Assembly (NCBI RefSeq): GCF_037023145.1
Contig: NZ_CP146091.1
Coordinates: forward strand, 868,001-932,000
Direction of reading: 5' to 3'
Source: Ralstonia sp. RRA
GTDB lineage: Bacteria; Pseudomonadota; Gammaproteobacteria; Burkholderiales; Burkholderiaceae
Length of the DNA stretch: 64,000 bases
A model generated the notes under the pieces. The model ran no database searches and was not told where the DNA came from. It was given only the letters and a program-made list of their open reading frames with translations. Below are positions 25,422-34,262 of the stretch, in pieces (positions within the stretch are counted from its first letter, which is position 1; each line of letters begins with the position of its first letter). Both the position numbers and the translations under genes were made by a program.

Positions 25422-25640
25422 TTGGCTAAGGAAGAACTGATTGAATTTGAAGGGGTGGTCTCCGAAGCACTGCCCGACAATCGTTTTCGCGTGCAACTGG
25501 AAAACGGCGTGGAAATCTGGGCATATGCGTCGGGCAAGATGCAGAAGCACCGCATCCGCATCCTGGCGGGTGACCGCGTGAAGCTGGAAATGTCGCCGTA
25601 CGACCTCACCAAGGGTCGCATCAACTATCGACACAAGTAA
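25422..25640 (+). CDS. infA: Translation initiation factor IF-1 (second type), TTG start
   Basis: 72-residue OB-fold protein that binds the ribosomal A site during initiation. The sequence [20 protein letters not shown], then [20 protein letters not shown] and [19 protein letters not shown], is unmistakably IF-1. The start codon is TTG at 25422, preceded by AAAGGAA; the longer frame from 25326 has no IF-1 homology before this point. Betaproteobacteria commonly carry two infA copies, one in the ribosomal-protein operon. The free-standing location and sequence here suggest the non-operon paralogue. A terminator follows within 50 bp, so it is monocistronic. Confidence 0.9.
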   Translation: MAKEELIEFEGVVSEALPDNRFRVQLENGVEIWAYASGKMQKHRIRILAGDRVKLEMSPYDLTKGRINYRHK

Positions 25641-25683
25641 CGCAGCAACACAGCACTAAAGCGCCCAGCAAGACACATAAGAG

Positions 25684-25716
25684 ACCGCGAGCACGCATGG
25701 CCCGCGGTTTTTTTCT
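25684..25716 (+). terminator. infA terminator
   Basis: ACCGCG (25684-25689) pairs with CGCGGT (25703-25708) around a 13-base loop and is followed by a run of T. It lies 44 bp after the infA stop. Confidence 0.7.
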
Positions 25717-25763
25717 TTCGCCAATCGTTAGCGATCGGTAATATTCATTGGCGTGTCACCTGG

Positions 25764-25817
25764 ATGGGGTATGATCCCCATTGATCGCTGACGGGGGGAA
25801 ACACAGTCAGCGATCAA
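25764..25817. repeat. Two adjacent hairpins in a gene-free stretch
   Basis: ATGGGG-6-CCCCAT (25764-25781) abuts a perfect 12-bp inverted repeat (TTGATCGCTGAC at 25781-25792 with GTCAGCGATCAA at 25806-25817, loop 13). The structures lie in the 394-bp gap between the infA terminator and the secreted hydrolase gene. There is no T-tract, so an operator or an RNA structure is more likely than a terminator. Nothing else is clear in the rest of this gap (25818-26110). Confidence 0.5.
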
Positions 25818-26110
25818 CTGAAGTGCAGGGCTTTTCCTCTCGTCAAGCCACGCCTCTCCCTCGCAATTTTGGGTGAGCGCGCGCCAGCTGTACCAGTCCT
25901 CAAATAAGCGCACGGCCCGCCGATAACCTCGGCTGAGGCTTCCAATCGCGCATTCAATCTGCCGACCGGGGCGTCATCTGACGCTCGTACCCGTTCGGTG
26001 TTCAGTGTGTCAAACGAGTCACACCACATCGAGATACCGCACAGGTAGGACGGCGCTTGTCCATCGAAATTTGGGCGTAACTTTTTGCGTCCGAGGGAAT
26101 AGAAATCACA

Positions 26111-27106
26111 ATGTTGGAAACCACAAAAGCAGCACAGAGCGTGGCACGCGCGAGCCGGCGCGTCATGATGGGCCTGATGGCGGCAGCAGCGCTGACGGGT
26201 CTGGGTATGCAAACCGCCTCGGCGCAGGCCACGCGCCCGAAGGCACCCATCTACGGCGTCACGCTGGACGACGTCAGCAACATCAACGCGATCGTGGCAT
26301 CGCTCACGCACCTGCCGTACAAGCCGACCGTGCGTGTGGTGTTCGATCCGGGCACGACTGCTGCACAGTACTACCCGGCGCTCGTCAAGCTCCACGCTGT
26401 TGCCTATGTGATGGGCGGGATCATGGACTCGTACTACTTCCCGAGCGATCTGCAAACCTACACGGCACGTACCAACGAGCTGGTGGGCACCCTGAAGAAC
26501 GTGGTGGACGTGTGGGAGATCGCCAACGAGATCAACGGCGAATGGCTGCGCGTCGATTCGAACGGCCCGGACGCTGTGGCGGCGCAGGAAGAGACGGACA
26601 TCGGCAACATGGTGGCGGCGGCGTACGACATCGTGAAGGCCAACGGTGGTCTGACCTCCGTGACGATGTACTACAACGATGACCGCAAGGGCAACAACTG
26701 CTGGCAGCTGCCGATGGATGCATGGCAGAGCTGGGCACAGACCTATCTGCCGGCGCGCGTGCGTCAGGGTGCTGACTATGCGCTGTTCAGCTACTACCCG
26801 TACCAGGATTGCCCGGGCCTGAGCCCGAACTGGACTGCCGACTTCAAGCTGCTGGAGTCCATCTTCCCGGTGGCGAAGGTCGGTTTTGGTGAGATCGGCA
26901 CGTCGAGCACGTCGGCGCCGACCTCTGTGCAACAGAACCTGATCAAGTCGTACTACCCGATGGCCAACACGAAGATGGCGGCTGACCCGCGCTTTATCGG
27001 CGGCTACTTTTGGTGGAATTACGCCGAGCAGATGGTGCCGTACAGCACCAGCTCGTACTGGAACCTGCTCAAGCAGACCATCTCTCCGCTGAAGGCACCG
27101 CAATAA
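26111..27106 (+). CDS. Secreted glycoside-hydrolase-like TIM-barrel protein
   Basis: 331-residue protein with a signal peptide (about 1-39, ending TASAQA; the basic first 20 residues are unusually long). The mature part looks like a clan GH-A barrel: VWEIANEIN near residues 135-143 fits the strand-4 Asn-Glu acid/base motif, and KVGFGEIGTSS near 257-267 fits the strand-7 nucleophile. YALFSYYPYQDCPG and GGYFWWNYAEQ supply aromatic residues typical of a sugar cleft. The exact GH family is not recognised. The first Met has no strong ribosome site, so a later start such as the MM pair near residue 19 is possible. It has its own terminator downstream. Confidence 0.65.
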   Translation: MLETTKAAQSVARASRRVMMGLMAAAALTGLGMQTASAQATRPKAPIYGVTLDDVSNINAIVASLTHLPYKPTVRVVFDPGTTAAQYYPALVKLHAVAYVMGGIMDSYYFPSDLQTYTARTNELVGTLKNVVDVWEIANEINGEWLRVDSNGPDAVAAQEETDIGNMVAAAYDIVKANGGLTSVTMYYNDDRKGNNCWQLPMDAWQSWAQTYLPARVRQGADYALFSYYPYQDCPGLSPNWTADFKLLESIFPVAKVGFGEIGTSSTSAPTSVQQNLIKSYYPMANTKMAADPRFIGGYFWWNYAEQMVPYSTSSYWNLLKQTISPLKAPQ

Positions 27107-27176
27107 GGGCTGCAGCATTGACGCCTGAAAGGGGGGCGTACCGGGTCGGGGTCGGGCTTTTTGCCACCCGACCCAC

Positions 27177-27215
27177 AAAAAAAACCCGCGTCAGCTCGCG
27201 CTGCGCGGGTTTTTC
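27177..27215. terminator. Bidirectional terminator between the hydrolase gene and galU
   Basis: A perfect 10-bp stem (27181-27190 with 27204-27213) is flanked by eight A on the left and T-rich sequence on the right, so it works in both directions. A second weaker hairpin (GGGTCGG...CCGACCC) lies just before it. Confidence 0.85.
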
Positions 27216-27231
27216 TATGGGCGGATGAAAC

Positions 27232-28104
27232 TTAGCCGCGCGCAGCGAGGTAGGCGCGGAATTCGTCTGCGACTTCCTTGTGCTTGAGTGCCAGCTCCAC
27301 GGTGGCTTTCAGATAGCCCAGCTTGCTGCCGCAGTCGTAGCGCACACCCTTGTAGCGGTAGGCCAGCACCTGCTCGGCCGACAGCAGCGACTGGATCGCA
27401 TCCGTCAGTTGCAGCTCACCGCCCGCACCCGGCTTCAGGTTGCGGATGTGGTCAAAAATACGCGGCGTGAGAATGTAGCGCCCCACCACGCCCAGGTTGG
27501 ACGGCGCGTTTTCCGGCGCCGGCTTCTCGATGATGCCCGACATCTTGATCACGCTGCCGTCCTCTTCCCACGGGCGGCCATCGACCACACCGTACGAACG
27601 GCTCTGCTCGCGGTCGATTTCTTCCACGCCGATTACCGAGCAGTTGTAGTGGTCGTACAAGTCGACCATCTGCTTCATGACGGGCGGGGTGCCATCCAGC
27701 AAGTCATCCGCCAGGATGACAGCGAAGGGCGCATCGCCGACCAGCTTTTCTGCGCATGCCACGGCATGGCCCAGGCCCAGCGCTTCGGGCTGGCGCACGT
27801 AGAAACAATCCACATGCGACGGCTTGATCGAGCGTACGACTTCCAGCAACGCAGTCTTTTGCTTGGCTTCGAGTTCAGCTTCCAGTTCGTAGGCCTTGTC
27901 GAAGTGGTCTTCAATGGCGCGCTTGCTGCGGCCCGTCACGAAGATCATCTCGGTAATGCCGGCAGCCATGGCTTCTTCCACGGCGTACTGGATCAGCGGC
28001 TTGTCCACCACCGGCAGCATTTCCTTCGGGCTGGCCTTGGTGGCCGGCAGAAAGCGGGTTCCCAGACCCGCGACCGGGAAGACGGCTTTGGTAACGCGTT
28101 GCAT
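27232..28104 (-). CDS. galU: UTP-glucose-1-phosphate uridylyltransferase
   Basis: Makes UDP-glucose for exopolysaccharide, LPS and trehalose or cellulose-type glycans. The 290-residue protein has the nucleotide-binding [20 protein letters not shown] at residues 13-32, [18 protein letters not shown], and the later [12 protein letters not shown] and [16 protein letters not shown] typical of GalU. It lies 39 bp downstream of valS on the same strand and ends at a strong terminator, so valS-galU is probably one transcript. Confidence 0.95.
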   Translation of the reverse strand: MQRVTKAVFPVAGLGTRFLPATKASPKEMLPVVDKPLIQYAVEEAMAAGITEMIFVTGRSKRAIEDHFDKAYELEAELEAKQKTALLEVVRSIKPSHVDCFYVRQPEALGLGHAVACAEKLVGDAPFAVILADDLLDGTPPVMKQMVDLYDHYNCSVIGVEEIDREQSRSYGVVDGRPWEEDGSVIKMSGIIEKPAPENAPSNLGVVGRYILTPRIFDHIRNLKPGAGGELQLTDAIQSLLSAEQVLAYRYKGVRYDCGSKLGYLKATVELALKHKEVADEFRAYLAARG

Positions 28105-28143
28105 CGTGGTTTCCTTCGTATCGATAGGTATTCGCTGGGGCGC

Positions 28144-31020
28144 TCAGGCGGTCTGCACCGGCAGGCGGGCGATCTGGGCTTCCAGCTTGGTGAGCGTGGC
28201 TTTGAAATCTGCCAGGCGCTTCTGTTCTTGTTCCACCACCGCAGCCGGTGCGCGGGCAACGAACGATTCGTTGCCGAGCTTGCCTTCGGCCTTGGCGATC
28301 TCACCGCGCAGACGGTCGACTTCCTTGCTCAGGCGTGCGTGTTCAGCAGCCACGTCAATCTCGACCTTCAGCAGCAGCTTGTTCTCGCCGACGATGGCGA
28401 CCGGGGCGCCGGCACCGTCCTGCTCCATGGCGGCAGCATCGGTGTAGACCTTCACCTCCGACAGCTTGCCCAGCGCTTGCACATACGGTGCAGCGGCTTG
28501 CAGGAATTCTGCTTCGCCGTTGGCGTACAGCGGTACGCGTTGCGCGGGGGAGATGTTCATCTCGCCGCGCAGGTTGCGGCAGGAATCCACCAGGGCCTTG
28601 AGCTGCTGGACCCATTGTTCGGCCTGCTCGTCGATCTTGGTGAGCACGGCGCGCGGGTATGCCTGCAGCGCGAGGCTTTCCGTGCCGTCGCCCTTGGCGC
28701 GGCCGGCCATCGGCGCGACCTTTTGCCAGAGCTCTTCCGTAATGAACGGGATGATCGGGTGCGCCAGGCGCAGCACGGTTTCCAGCACACGCAGCAGCGT
28801 GCGGCGCGTGGCGCGTTGCTGGGCCGGCGTGCCGGTCTGGATCTGCACCTTCGCCAGTTCCAGGTACCAGTCGCAGTACTCGTCCCACACGAACTTGTAG
28901 ATGGCGTTGGCGATGTTGTCGAAGCGGTAGTCGGCAAAGCCTTTCTCCACTTCGGTTTCCACGCGCTGCAGCAGCGAGACGATCCAGCGGTCGGCCTGCG
29001 AGAAGTCCAAGTAGCCTTCGGGGCCGCAATCACCGACGCATTCCTGCATGCCGCAGTCCTGGCCTTCGGTGTTCATCAGCACGAAGCGCGTGGCGTTCCA
29101 CAGCTTGTTGCAGAAGTTGCGGTAGCCCTCGCAACGGCCCGGGTCGAAGTTGATGCTGCGGCCCAGTGTGGCGAGCGAGGCGAAGGTGAAGCGCAGCGCG
29201 TCGGCGCCGAAGGCCGGAATGCCTTCCGGGAATTCCTTGCGCGTGCGCTTTTCGACCTTGGGCGCATCCTTCGGGCGGCGAAGGCCTGTCGTGCGCTTGG
29301 CTAGCAGCGGCTCCAACGCGATGCCGTCGATCAAGTCCACCGGGTCGAGCGTGTTGCCCTCGGACTTGCTCATCTTCTTGCCTTCCGAATCGCGCACGAG
29401 GCCGTGCACGTAGACAGTGTGGAAGGGCACTTCGCCGGTGAAGTGCAGGGTCATCATGACCATGCGCGCCACCCAGAAGAAGATGATGTCGTAGCCCGTC
29501 ACCAGCACGGTGGAGGGCAGGAAGTGCTTCAGTTCCGGCGTATCGGCCGGCCAGCCCAGCGACGAGAACGGCACCAGCGCCGACGAGAACCACGTGTCGA
29601 GCACGTCGTCGTCACGCTTGAGTGCGCCGGTATAGCCCTTGGCGGCAGCCTGTGCCTTGGCTTCCTCTTCGTTGCGACCCACGTAGACGTTGCCGGCTTC
29701 GTCGTACCACGCCGGAATCTGGTGGCCCCACCACAGCTGGCGCGAGATGCACCAATCCTGGATGTTGTTCAGCCACTGGTTGTACGTGTTGACCCACTGC
29801 TCGGGCACCAGCTTGATCTTGCCGCCCTCCACCGCGTCCAGCGCCACTTCGGCGATGGAGCGGCCCGGGAAGCGCGTGCCTTCCGGCGCCGGCTTGCTCA
29901 TGGCGACAAACCACTGGTCGGTCAGCATCGGCTCGATCACGACGCCGGTACGGTCGCCGCGCGGCACCATCAGCGTGTGCTTCTTCACCTCGGCCAGCAG
30001 GCCTTGCGCTTCGAGGTCCTCGACGATCTTCTTGCGCGCATCGAAGCGGTCCATGCCGGCATAGGCGGCCGGCGCATCGGCAACGATCTTCGCGTCGAGC
30101 GTCAGGATCGACAACTGCGGCAGCTTGTGGCGCTGGCCCACCGCGTAGTCGTTGAAGTCGTGGCCCGGGGTCACCTTGACCACGCCGGTGCCGAATTCGC
30201 GGTCGACGTATTCGTCGGCAATCACCGGGATCTGGCGATCGGTCAGCGGCAGGTGCACGAACTTGCCAATCAGGTGGGCGTAGCGCTCGTCTTCCGGATG
30301 CACCATCACGGCCGTGTCGCCGAGCATCGTCTCGGGGCGGGTGGTGGCCACCGTCAGATGCGTCAGGCCGCGCACGGCATCCGGCTCAGCCAGCGGATAG
30401 CGGATGTGCCACAGCGAGCCTTCTTCCTCTTCGCTGACCACTTCCAGGTCGGACACGGCGGTGCCGAGCACCGGGTCCCAGTTGACCAGGCGCTTGCCGC
30501 GGTAGATCAGGCCCTGCTCGTACAGACGCACGAACACGTCGCTGACGGCGCGCGACATCTTCGGGTCCATCGTGAAGTATTCGCGTTCCCAGTCGATCGA
30601 GGCGCCCATGCGGCGCACCTGGCGCGTGATGGTCGAGCCCGATTGCTCCTTCCACTCCCACACCTTCTCGACGAACTTCTCGCGGCCCATGTCGTGGCGC
30701 GACACGCCTTGTGCATCCAGTTGGCGCTCCACGACGATCTGCGTGGCGATGCCGGCGTGGTCGGTGCCCGGCACCCACAGCGTGTTGGCGCCCGACATGC
30801 GCGCGTGGCGCGTCAGGCCGTCCATGATGGTCTGGTTGAACGCGTGGCCCATGTGCAGCGTGCCCGTCACGTTCGGCGGCGGGAGCTGGATACAGAAGTC
30901 CGGCTTGCCGGCTTCAAGCGTCGCGCGGGATACGCCCATTGCTTCCCACGCTGCGCTCCACTTCTGCTCGATGGTGGCGGGTTCGAAACTCTTGGCGAGG
31001 GACTGGTTTTGATCGGTCAT
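28144..31020 (-). CDS. valS: Valine-tRNA ligase
   Basis: Class I aminoacyl-tRNA synthetase charging tRNA-Val. The 958-residue protein starts [15 protein letters not shown]. It has the HIGH-equivalent HMGH in [14 protein letters not shown] near residue 50, the editing domain in the middle ([13 protein letters not shown]) and KMSKS in [11 protein letters not shown] near residue 560. A C-terminal coiled-coil arm with many Lys/Glu/Ala ([21 protein letters not shown]) follows. ATG 31020 is the normal start; the 144-residue upstream extension of the open frame runs into the uvrD promoter and is rejected. It is divergent from uvrD with 154 bp between. Confidence 0.96.
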   Translation of the reverse strand: MTDQNQSLAKSFEPATIEQKWSAAWEAMGVSRATLEAGKPDFCIQLPPPNVTGTLHMGHAFNQTIMDGLTRHARMSGANTLWVPGTDHAGIATQIVVERQLDAQGVSRHDMGREKFVEKVWEWKEQSGSTITRQVRRMGASIDWEREYFTMDPKMSRAVSDVFVRLYEQGLIYRGKRLVNWDPVLGTAVSDLEVVSEEEEGSLWHIRYPLAEPDAVRGLTHLTVATTRPETMLGDTAVMVHPEDERYAHLIGKFVHLPLTDRQIPVIADEYVDREFGTGVVKVTPGHDFNDYAVGQRHKLPQLSILTLDAKIVADAPAAYAGMDRFDARKKIVEDLEAQGLLAEVKKHTLMVPRGDRTGVVIEPMLTDQWFVAMSKPAPEGTRFPGRSIAEVALDAVEGGKIKLVPEQWVNTYNQWLNNIQDWCISRQLWWGHQIPAWYDEAGNVYVGRNEEEAKAQAAAKGYTGALKRDDDVLDTWFSSALVPFSSLGWPADTPELKHFLPSTVLVTGYDIIFFWVARMVMMTLHFTGEVPFHTVYVHGLVRDSEGKKMSKSEGNTLDPVDLIDGIALEPLLAKRTTGLRRPKDAPKVEKRTRKEFPEGIPAFGADALRFTFASLATLGRSINFDPGRCEGYRNFCNKLWNATRFVLMNTEGQDCGMQECVGDCGPEGYLDFSQADRWIVSLLQRVETEVEKGFADYRFDNIANAIYKFVWDEYCDWYLELAKVQIQTGTPAQQRATRRTLLRVLETVLRLAHPIIPFITEELWQKVAPMAGRAKGDGTESLALQAYPRAVLTKIDEQAEQWVQQLKALVDSCRNLRGEMNISPAQRVPLYANGEAEFLQAAAPYVQALGKLSEVKVYTDAAAMEQDGAGAPVAIVGENKLLLKVEIDVAAEHARLSKEVDRLRGEIAKAEGKLGNESFVARAPAAVVEQEQKRLADFKATLTKLEAQIARLPVQTA

Positions 31021-31140
31021 GCTGACAGGGGGCGCAAATCCGCGCAAAAAGACGTTTGGCCCAAGAAAAATGCTGGGCGAAAGCTTGGAATTATACGACT
31101 TGTGCGTGTCCGCCACGGGCGAGGCGGCTGAGGGGGCCGG

Positions 31141-31146
31141 TATAAT
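31141..31146 (+). promoter_or_regulatory. -10 element upstream of uvrD
   Basis: A perfect TATAAT lies 28 bp before the uvrD start; no good -35 is visible. On the minus strand another TATAAT (31090-31095) probably serves valS. The two divergent promoters would be about 45 bp apart. Confidence 0.45.
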
Positions 31147-31174
31147 TTGCGGATTCCGCCAAGGCTCCTCCCGC

Positions 31175-33541
31175 ATGTCCGACCTGCTCGCCAATCTGAA
31201 CCCCGAACAACGCGCTGCCATCACGCTTCCCGATGAATCGGCGCTGATCCTGGCGGGGGCGGGCAGCGGCAAGACGCGTGTGCTGACCACGCGTATCGCC
31301 TGGCTGATCCAGAGTGCGCGGGTGTCGCCCTCGGGTGTGCTTGCCGTCACGTTTACGAACAAGGCGGCCAAGGAAATGACGGCCCGTCTGCAGGCCATGC
31401 TGCCGATCAACACGCGCGCCATGTGGATCGGCACGTTCCACGGGCTGTGCAATCGCCTGCTGCGTGCGCACTATCGTGATGCCGGCCTGCCGCAGACGTT
31501 CCAGATTCTCGATACGCAAGACCAGCTGTCCGCCGTCAAGCGCCTGCTCAAGTCGCTCAATATCGACGACGAGAAATTCCCGCCCAAGAACGTCCAGTAC
31601 TTCATCAACGGTGCCAAGGAGCAGGGCTTGCGCGCGGGCGATCTGGAAATCGCCAATGAATACGACCGCCACATGGCCGACCTGTACGCCGCTTACGACG
31701 CGCAATGCCAGCGCGAAGGCGTGGTCGACTTTGCCGAACTGCTGCTGCGCTGCTATGAGCTGCTGCGCTACAACGATGCCATCCGCGCGCACTACCAGCG
31801 TCGCTTCAAGCACATCCTGGTCGATGAGTTCCAGGATACGAACAAGCTGCAATACGCCTGGCTGAAAGTGCTCGCCGGCCTCGGTGAGCCGGGTGTCCAG
31901 CCCAACGCCATCTTTGCCGTGGGTGATGACGACCAGAGCATCTACGCGTTTCGTGGTGCCAACGTCGGCAACATGGTCGACTTCGAGCGCGAATTCCGCG
32001 TCGAGCACCGCATCAAGCTGGAGCAGAACTACCGTTCGCACGGCAACATTCTGGATACGGCCAACCATCTCATCTCGCACAACTCGCGCCGCCTGGGCAA
32101 GAACCTGCGCACGGATGCCGGCCATGGCGAGCTGGTGCGCGTCTACCAGGCCGCCACGGATGGTCAGGAGGCTGGCTGGATCGTCGATGAGATCCGTGAT
32201 CGCATTGCCAGCGGCATGTCACGTTCGGAAATCGCCATCCTGTACCGGAGCAACGCGCAGTCGCGGGTGATTGAGCACGCGCTGTTCTCGGCGGGGATTC
32301 CGTACAAGGTGTACGGCGGCCTGCGCTTCTTCGAGCGGGCGGAAATCAAGCACGCGCTGGCGTACATCCAGTTGCTGGAGAACCCGGACAACGATGCAGC
32401 GTTCGGCCGCGTAGTGAACTTCCCGGCGCGTGGCGTCGGGGCGCGCTCGCTGGAGTTGCTGCAGGACGCCGCCAAGCTGTATGGCATTTCGCTGGCGGCC
32501 TCGGTGCCATATCTGACGGGCGCAGCTGGCACCAAGCTCTCTGCCTTTGTGCGTCTGATTGAGCAGATGCGCGCCGATACGCGCCAGATGACGCTGCCTG
32601 AGATTGTTCAGCACGTCATTCACGCCAGCGGCCTGATCACGCACTACCAGGGCGAGAAGGAAGGTCAGGACCGCATCGAGAACTTGCAGGAATTGGTGAC
32701 CGCCGCGCAGGCGTTCGTGGCCGAAGAGGGCTACGGCGTGGACGCGATTGCGACCGCGCTACCGGTACGCCATGACGCGATGATCCGCATCGAGGGCGGC
32801 GAGACGGATACCGTCTCCGAACTCGTCACCGACGAAACGCCCGCGGAGATGACGCCGCTGGTCGCCTTCCTCACGCACGCCTCGCTGGAAGCGGGCGACA
32901 ACCAGGCCCAAGCTGGCCAGGACGCTGTGCAGATGATGACCGTGCATGCCGCCAAGGGGCTGGAGTTCCACGTGGTCTTCATCACCGGGCTGGAAGAAGG
33001 GCTGTTCCCGCACGAAAACAGCCAGATGGAGAAGGACGGCCTAGAGGAAGAGCGCCGCCTGATGTACGTGGCCATCACCCGGGCGCGCGAGCGGCTGTAT
33101 CTGTCGTTCGCGCAAAGCCGCGTGCTGCACGGCCAGATCCGTTACCACATTCGCTCACGCTTCTTTGATGAGCTGCCCGAAGACACGCTGAAGTGGCTCA
33201 CGCCGCAGCACTCGGGCTATCAAGCCACGCGCCGTGCGCAAGGCGAAAGCGGCGCCTGGGGCAAGGATTGGTTCAAGCGCCCTGAGCGCGGTGACGAAGA
33301 TGCCTACACCGGCACGCGCCCCACCGGCGGCATGGACACCGGCAAGAACTACGCCGATGCCAAGCGTGCGGAGGCAACCGGCTTCCGTGTTGGCCAATCG
33401 GTGTTCCACAACAAGTTCGGGGAAGGCGTCATCACGACGCTGGAAGGCGAGGGCGCCGAGGCGCGCGCCAGCATCAAGTTCAATCGCCACGGGGTGAAGG
33501 TGCTGGCGCTTGGCATCGCCAAGCTGGACCCGATCAATTGA
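31175..33541 (+). CDS. uvrD: UvrD/PcrA-type DNA helicase II
   Basis: 3'-5' superfamily 1 helicase of nucleotide-excision and mismatch repair. The 788-residue protein has the Q-motif LNPEQRAAI, Walker [12 protein letters not shown] at about 29-39, [23 protein letters not shown], motif [24 protein letters not shown], motif [23 protein letters not shown] and [15 protein letters not shown]-terminal Tudor-like segment ([18 protein letters not shown]) is present, as in UvrD and PcrA. ATG 31175 is chosen from the N-terminal motif; the upstream frame is non-conserved. The gene faces the protease-associated gene at 33577. Confidence 0.94.
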   Translation: MSDLLANLNPEQRAAITLPDESALILAGAGSGKTRVLTTRIAWLIQSARVSPSGVLAVTFTNKAAKEMTARLQAMLPINTRAMWIGTFHGLCNRLLRAHYRDAGLPQTFQILDTQDQLSAVKRLLKSLNIDDEKFPPKNVQYFINGAKEQGLRAGDLEIANEYDRHMADLYAAYDAQCQREGVVDFAELLLRCYELLRYNDAIRAHYQRRFKHILVDEFQDTNKLQYAWLKVLAGLGEPGVQPNAIFAVGDDDQSIYAFRGANVGNMVDFEREFRVEHRIKLEQNYRSHGNILDTANHLISHNSRRLGKNLRTDAGHGELVRVYQAATDGQEAGWIVDEIRDRIASGMSRSEIAILYRSNAQSRVIEHALFSAGIPYKVYGGLRFFERAEIKHALAYIQLLENPDNDAAFGRVVNFPARGVGARSLELLQDAAKLYGISLAASVPYLTGAAGTKLSAFVRLIEQMRADTRQMTLPEIVQHVIHASGLITHYQGEKEGQDRIENLQELVTAAQAFVAEEGYGVDAIATALPVRHDAMIRIEGGETDTVSELVTDETPAEMTPLVAFLTHASLEAGDNQAQAGQDAVQMMTVHAAKGLEFHVVFITGLEEGLFPHENSQMEKDGLEEERRLMYVAITRARERLYLSFAQSRVLHGQIRYHIRSRFFDELPEDTLKWLTPQHSGYQATRRAQGESGAWGKDWFKRPERGDEDAYTGTRPTGGMDTGKNYADAKRAEATGFRVGQSVFHNKFGEGVITTLEGEGAEARASIKFNRHGVKVLALGIAKLDPIN

Positions 33542-33576
33542 TGCGCCCGTGAGCGCATCATGACCGGCAGTCCCCG

Positions 33577-34245
33577 TCAGTGGGCTGACGTTTCCATCAT
33601 GAAATCCTGGCCATTGGCGAGGAGCTTTGCACTGCTAGCCTGGTCCTGAATCCAGCCATAGCCCTGGATGGCTTCCATGGAATAGGTGCCCATTGCCGTC
33701 TCGTAGACGGCGTGGGCATATTGCCCGTCCGCCGTTTGCGAAATGACGAAGCGCCCGGGGCCAGCGGCATCCGACCAGGAGCCATACCAACGCGTGGCTT
33801 CGCCGTGCTGATTCACAGTGTCGATGTGTCCCCGCATGGCGATGCCGGTTTCTGGTAACAGGATGTCGACTGCGTCGCCTTCTCTGAGCGAAGTCACGGT
33901 GTTCGACGCGTAGCGGATCAGCACCCGCCCATCGTTGAGCTGTTCCGGCTTGAGAAAGCTGAGATGTGAGGCAGCCTCCTCCGCACCGACGTAGGAGAGC
34001 AGCGGCACCGCATGGAGCGCTCTCTCACCGTCCTGCTCGTCTTCCTGGGGGGGGCGAGGCGCTTCTGTCGAGGGCTCAGCCAGTTGCGTCACGCGGGCTT
34101 GCTGCGTGACACCTTGCGGTTCGTCGTCTGCGATGGATGCTGGCCGTTCCAGAAAAAGAACGGCACACGCAGCCGTCGTGGCGACGGCTGCGGTGCCGAG
34201 CATCCACCCGGCAGGACCATTGAGCTTCTTGAGAGATGTCTTCAT
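33577..34245 (-). CDS. Membrane-anchored protein resembling a metalloprotease pro-domain
   Basis: 222-residue protein with one N-terminal membrane anchor (about 14-31), a Pro/Glu-rich linker (about 40-75) and a folded C-terminal domain. The domain contains a TRWYGSWSDAAGPGRFVISQ stretch followed by GQYAHAVYETAMGTYSMEAI. This W-x-G, glycine-rich strand and G-x-Y-x-hydrophobic pattern resembles the N-terminal pro-domains of bacterial metzincins (peptidyl-Asp metallopeptidase group). The gene starts 17 bp after the stop of the metzincin gene, which itself lacks such a domain, so a role as detached inhibitor or chaperone is suggested. That is inference; no family was firmly recognised. Confidence 0.55.
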   Translation of the reverse strand: MKTSLKKLNGPAGWMLGTAAVATTAACAVLFLERPASIADDEPQGVTQQARVTQLAEPSTEAPRPPQEDEQDGERALHAVPLLSYVGAEEAASHLSFLKPEQLNDGRVLIRYASNTVTSLREGDAVDILLPETGIAMRGHIDTVNQHGEATRWYGSWSDAAGPGRFVISQTADGQYAHAVYETAMGTYSMEAIQGYGWIQDQASSAKLLANGQDFMMETSAH

Positions 34246-34262
34246 GGCTTGGGTGGGGCGGA

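Noticed and set aside
25728..25913. 61-codon minus-strand frame in the gap after infA
   Set aside because: Covers the twin hairpins, lacks a ribosome site and has unremarkable composition.
27280..31131. Long plus-strand frames (27280-29304 and 29404-31131) opposite galU and valS
   Set aside because: Both are antisense to essential, fully motif-supported genes and have His/Arg/Gln-rich shadow composition.
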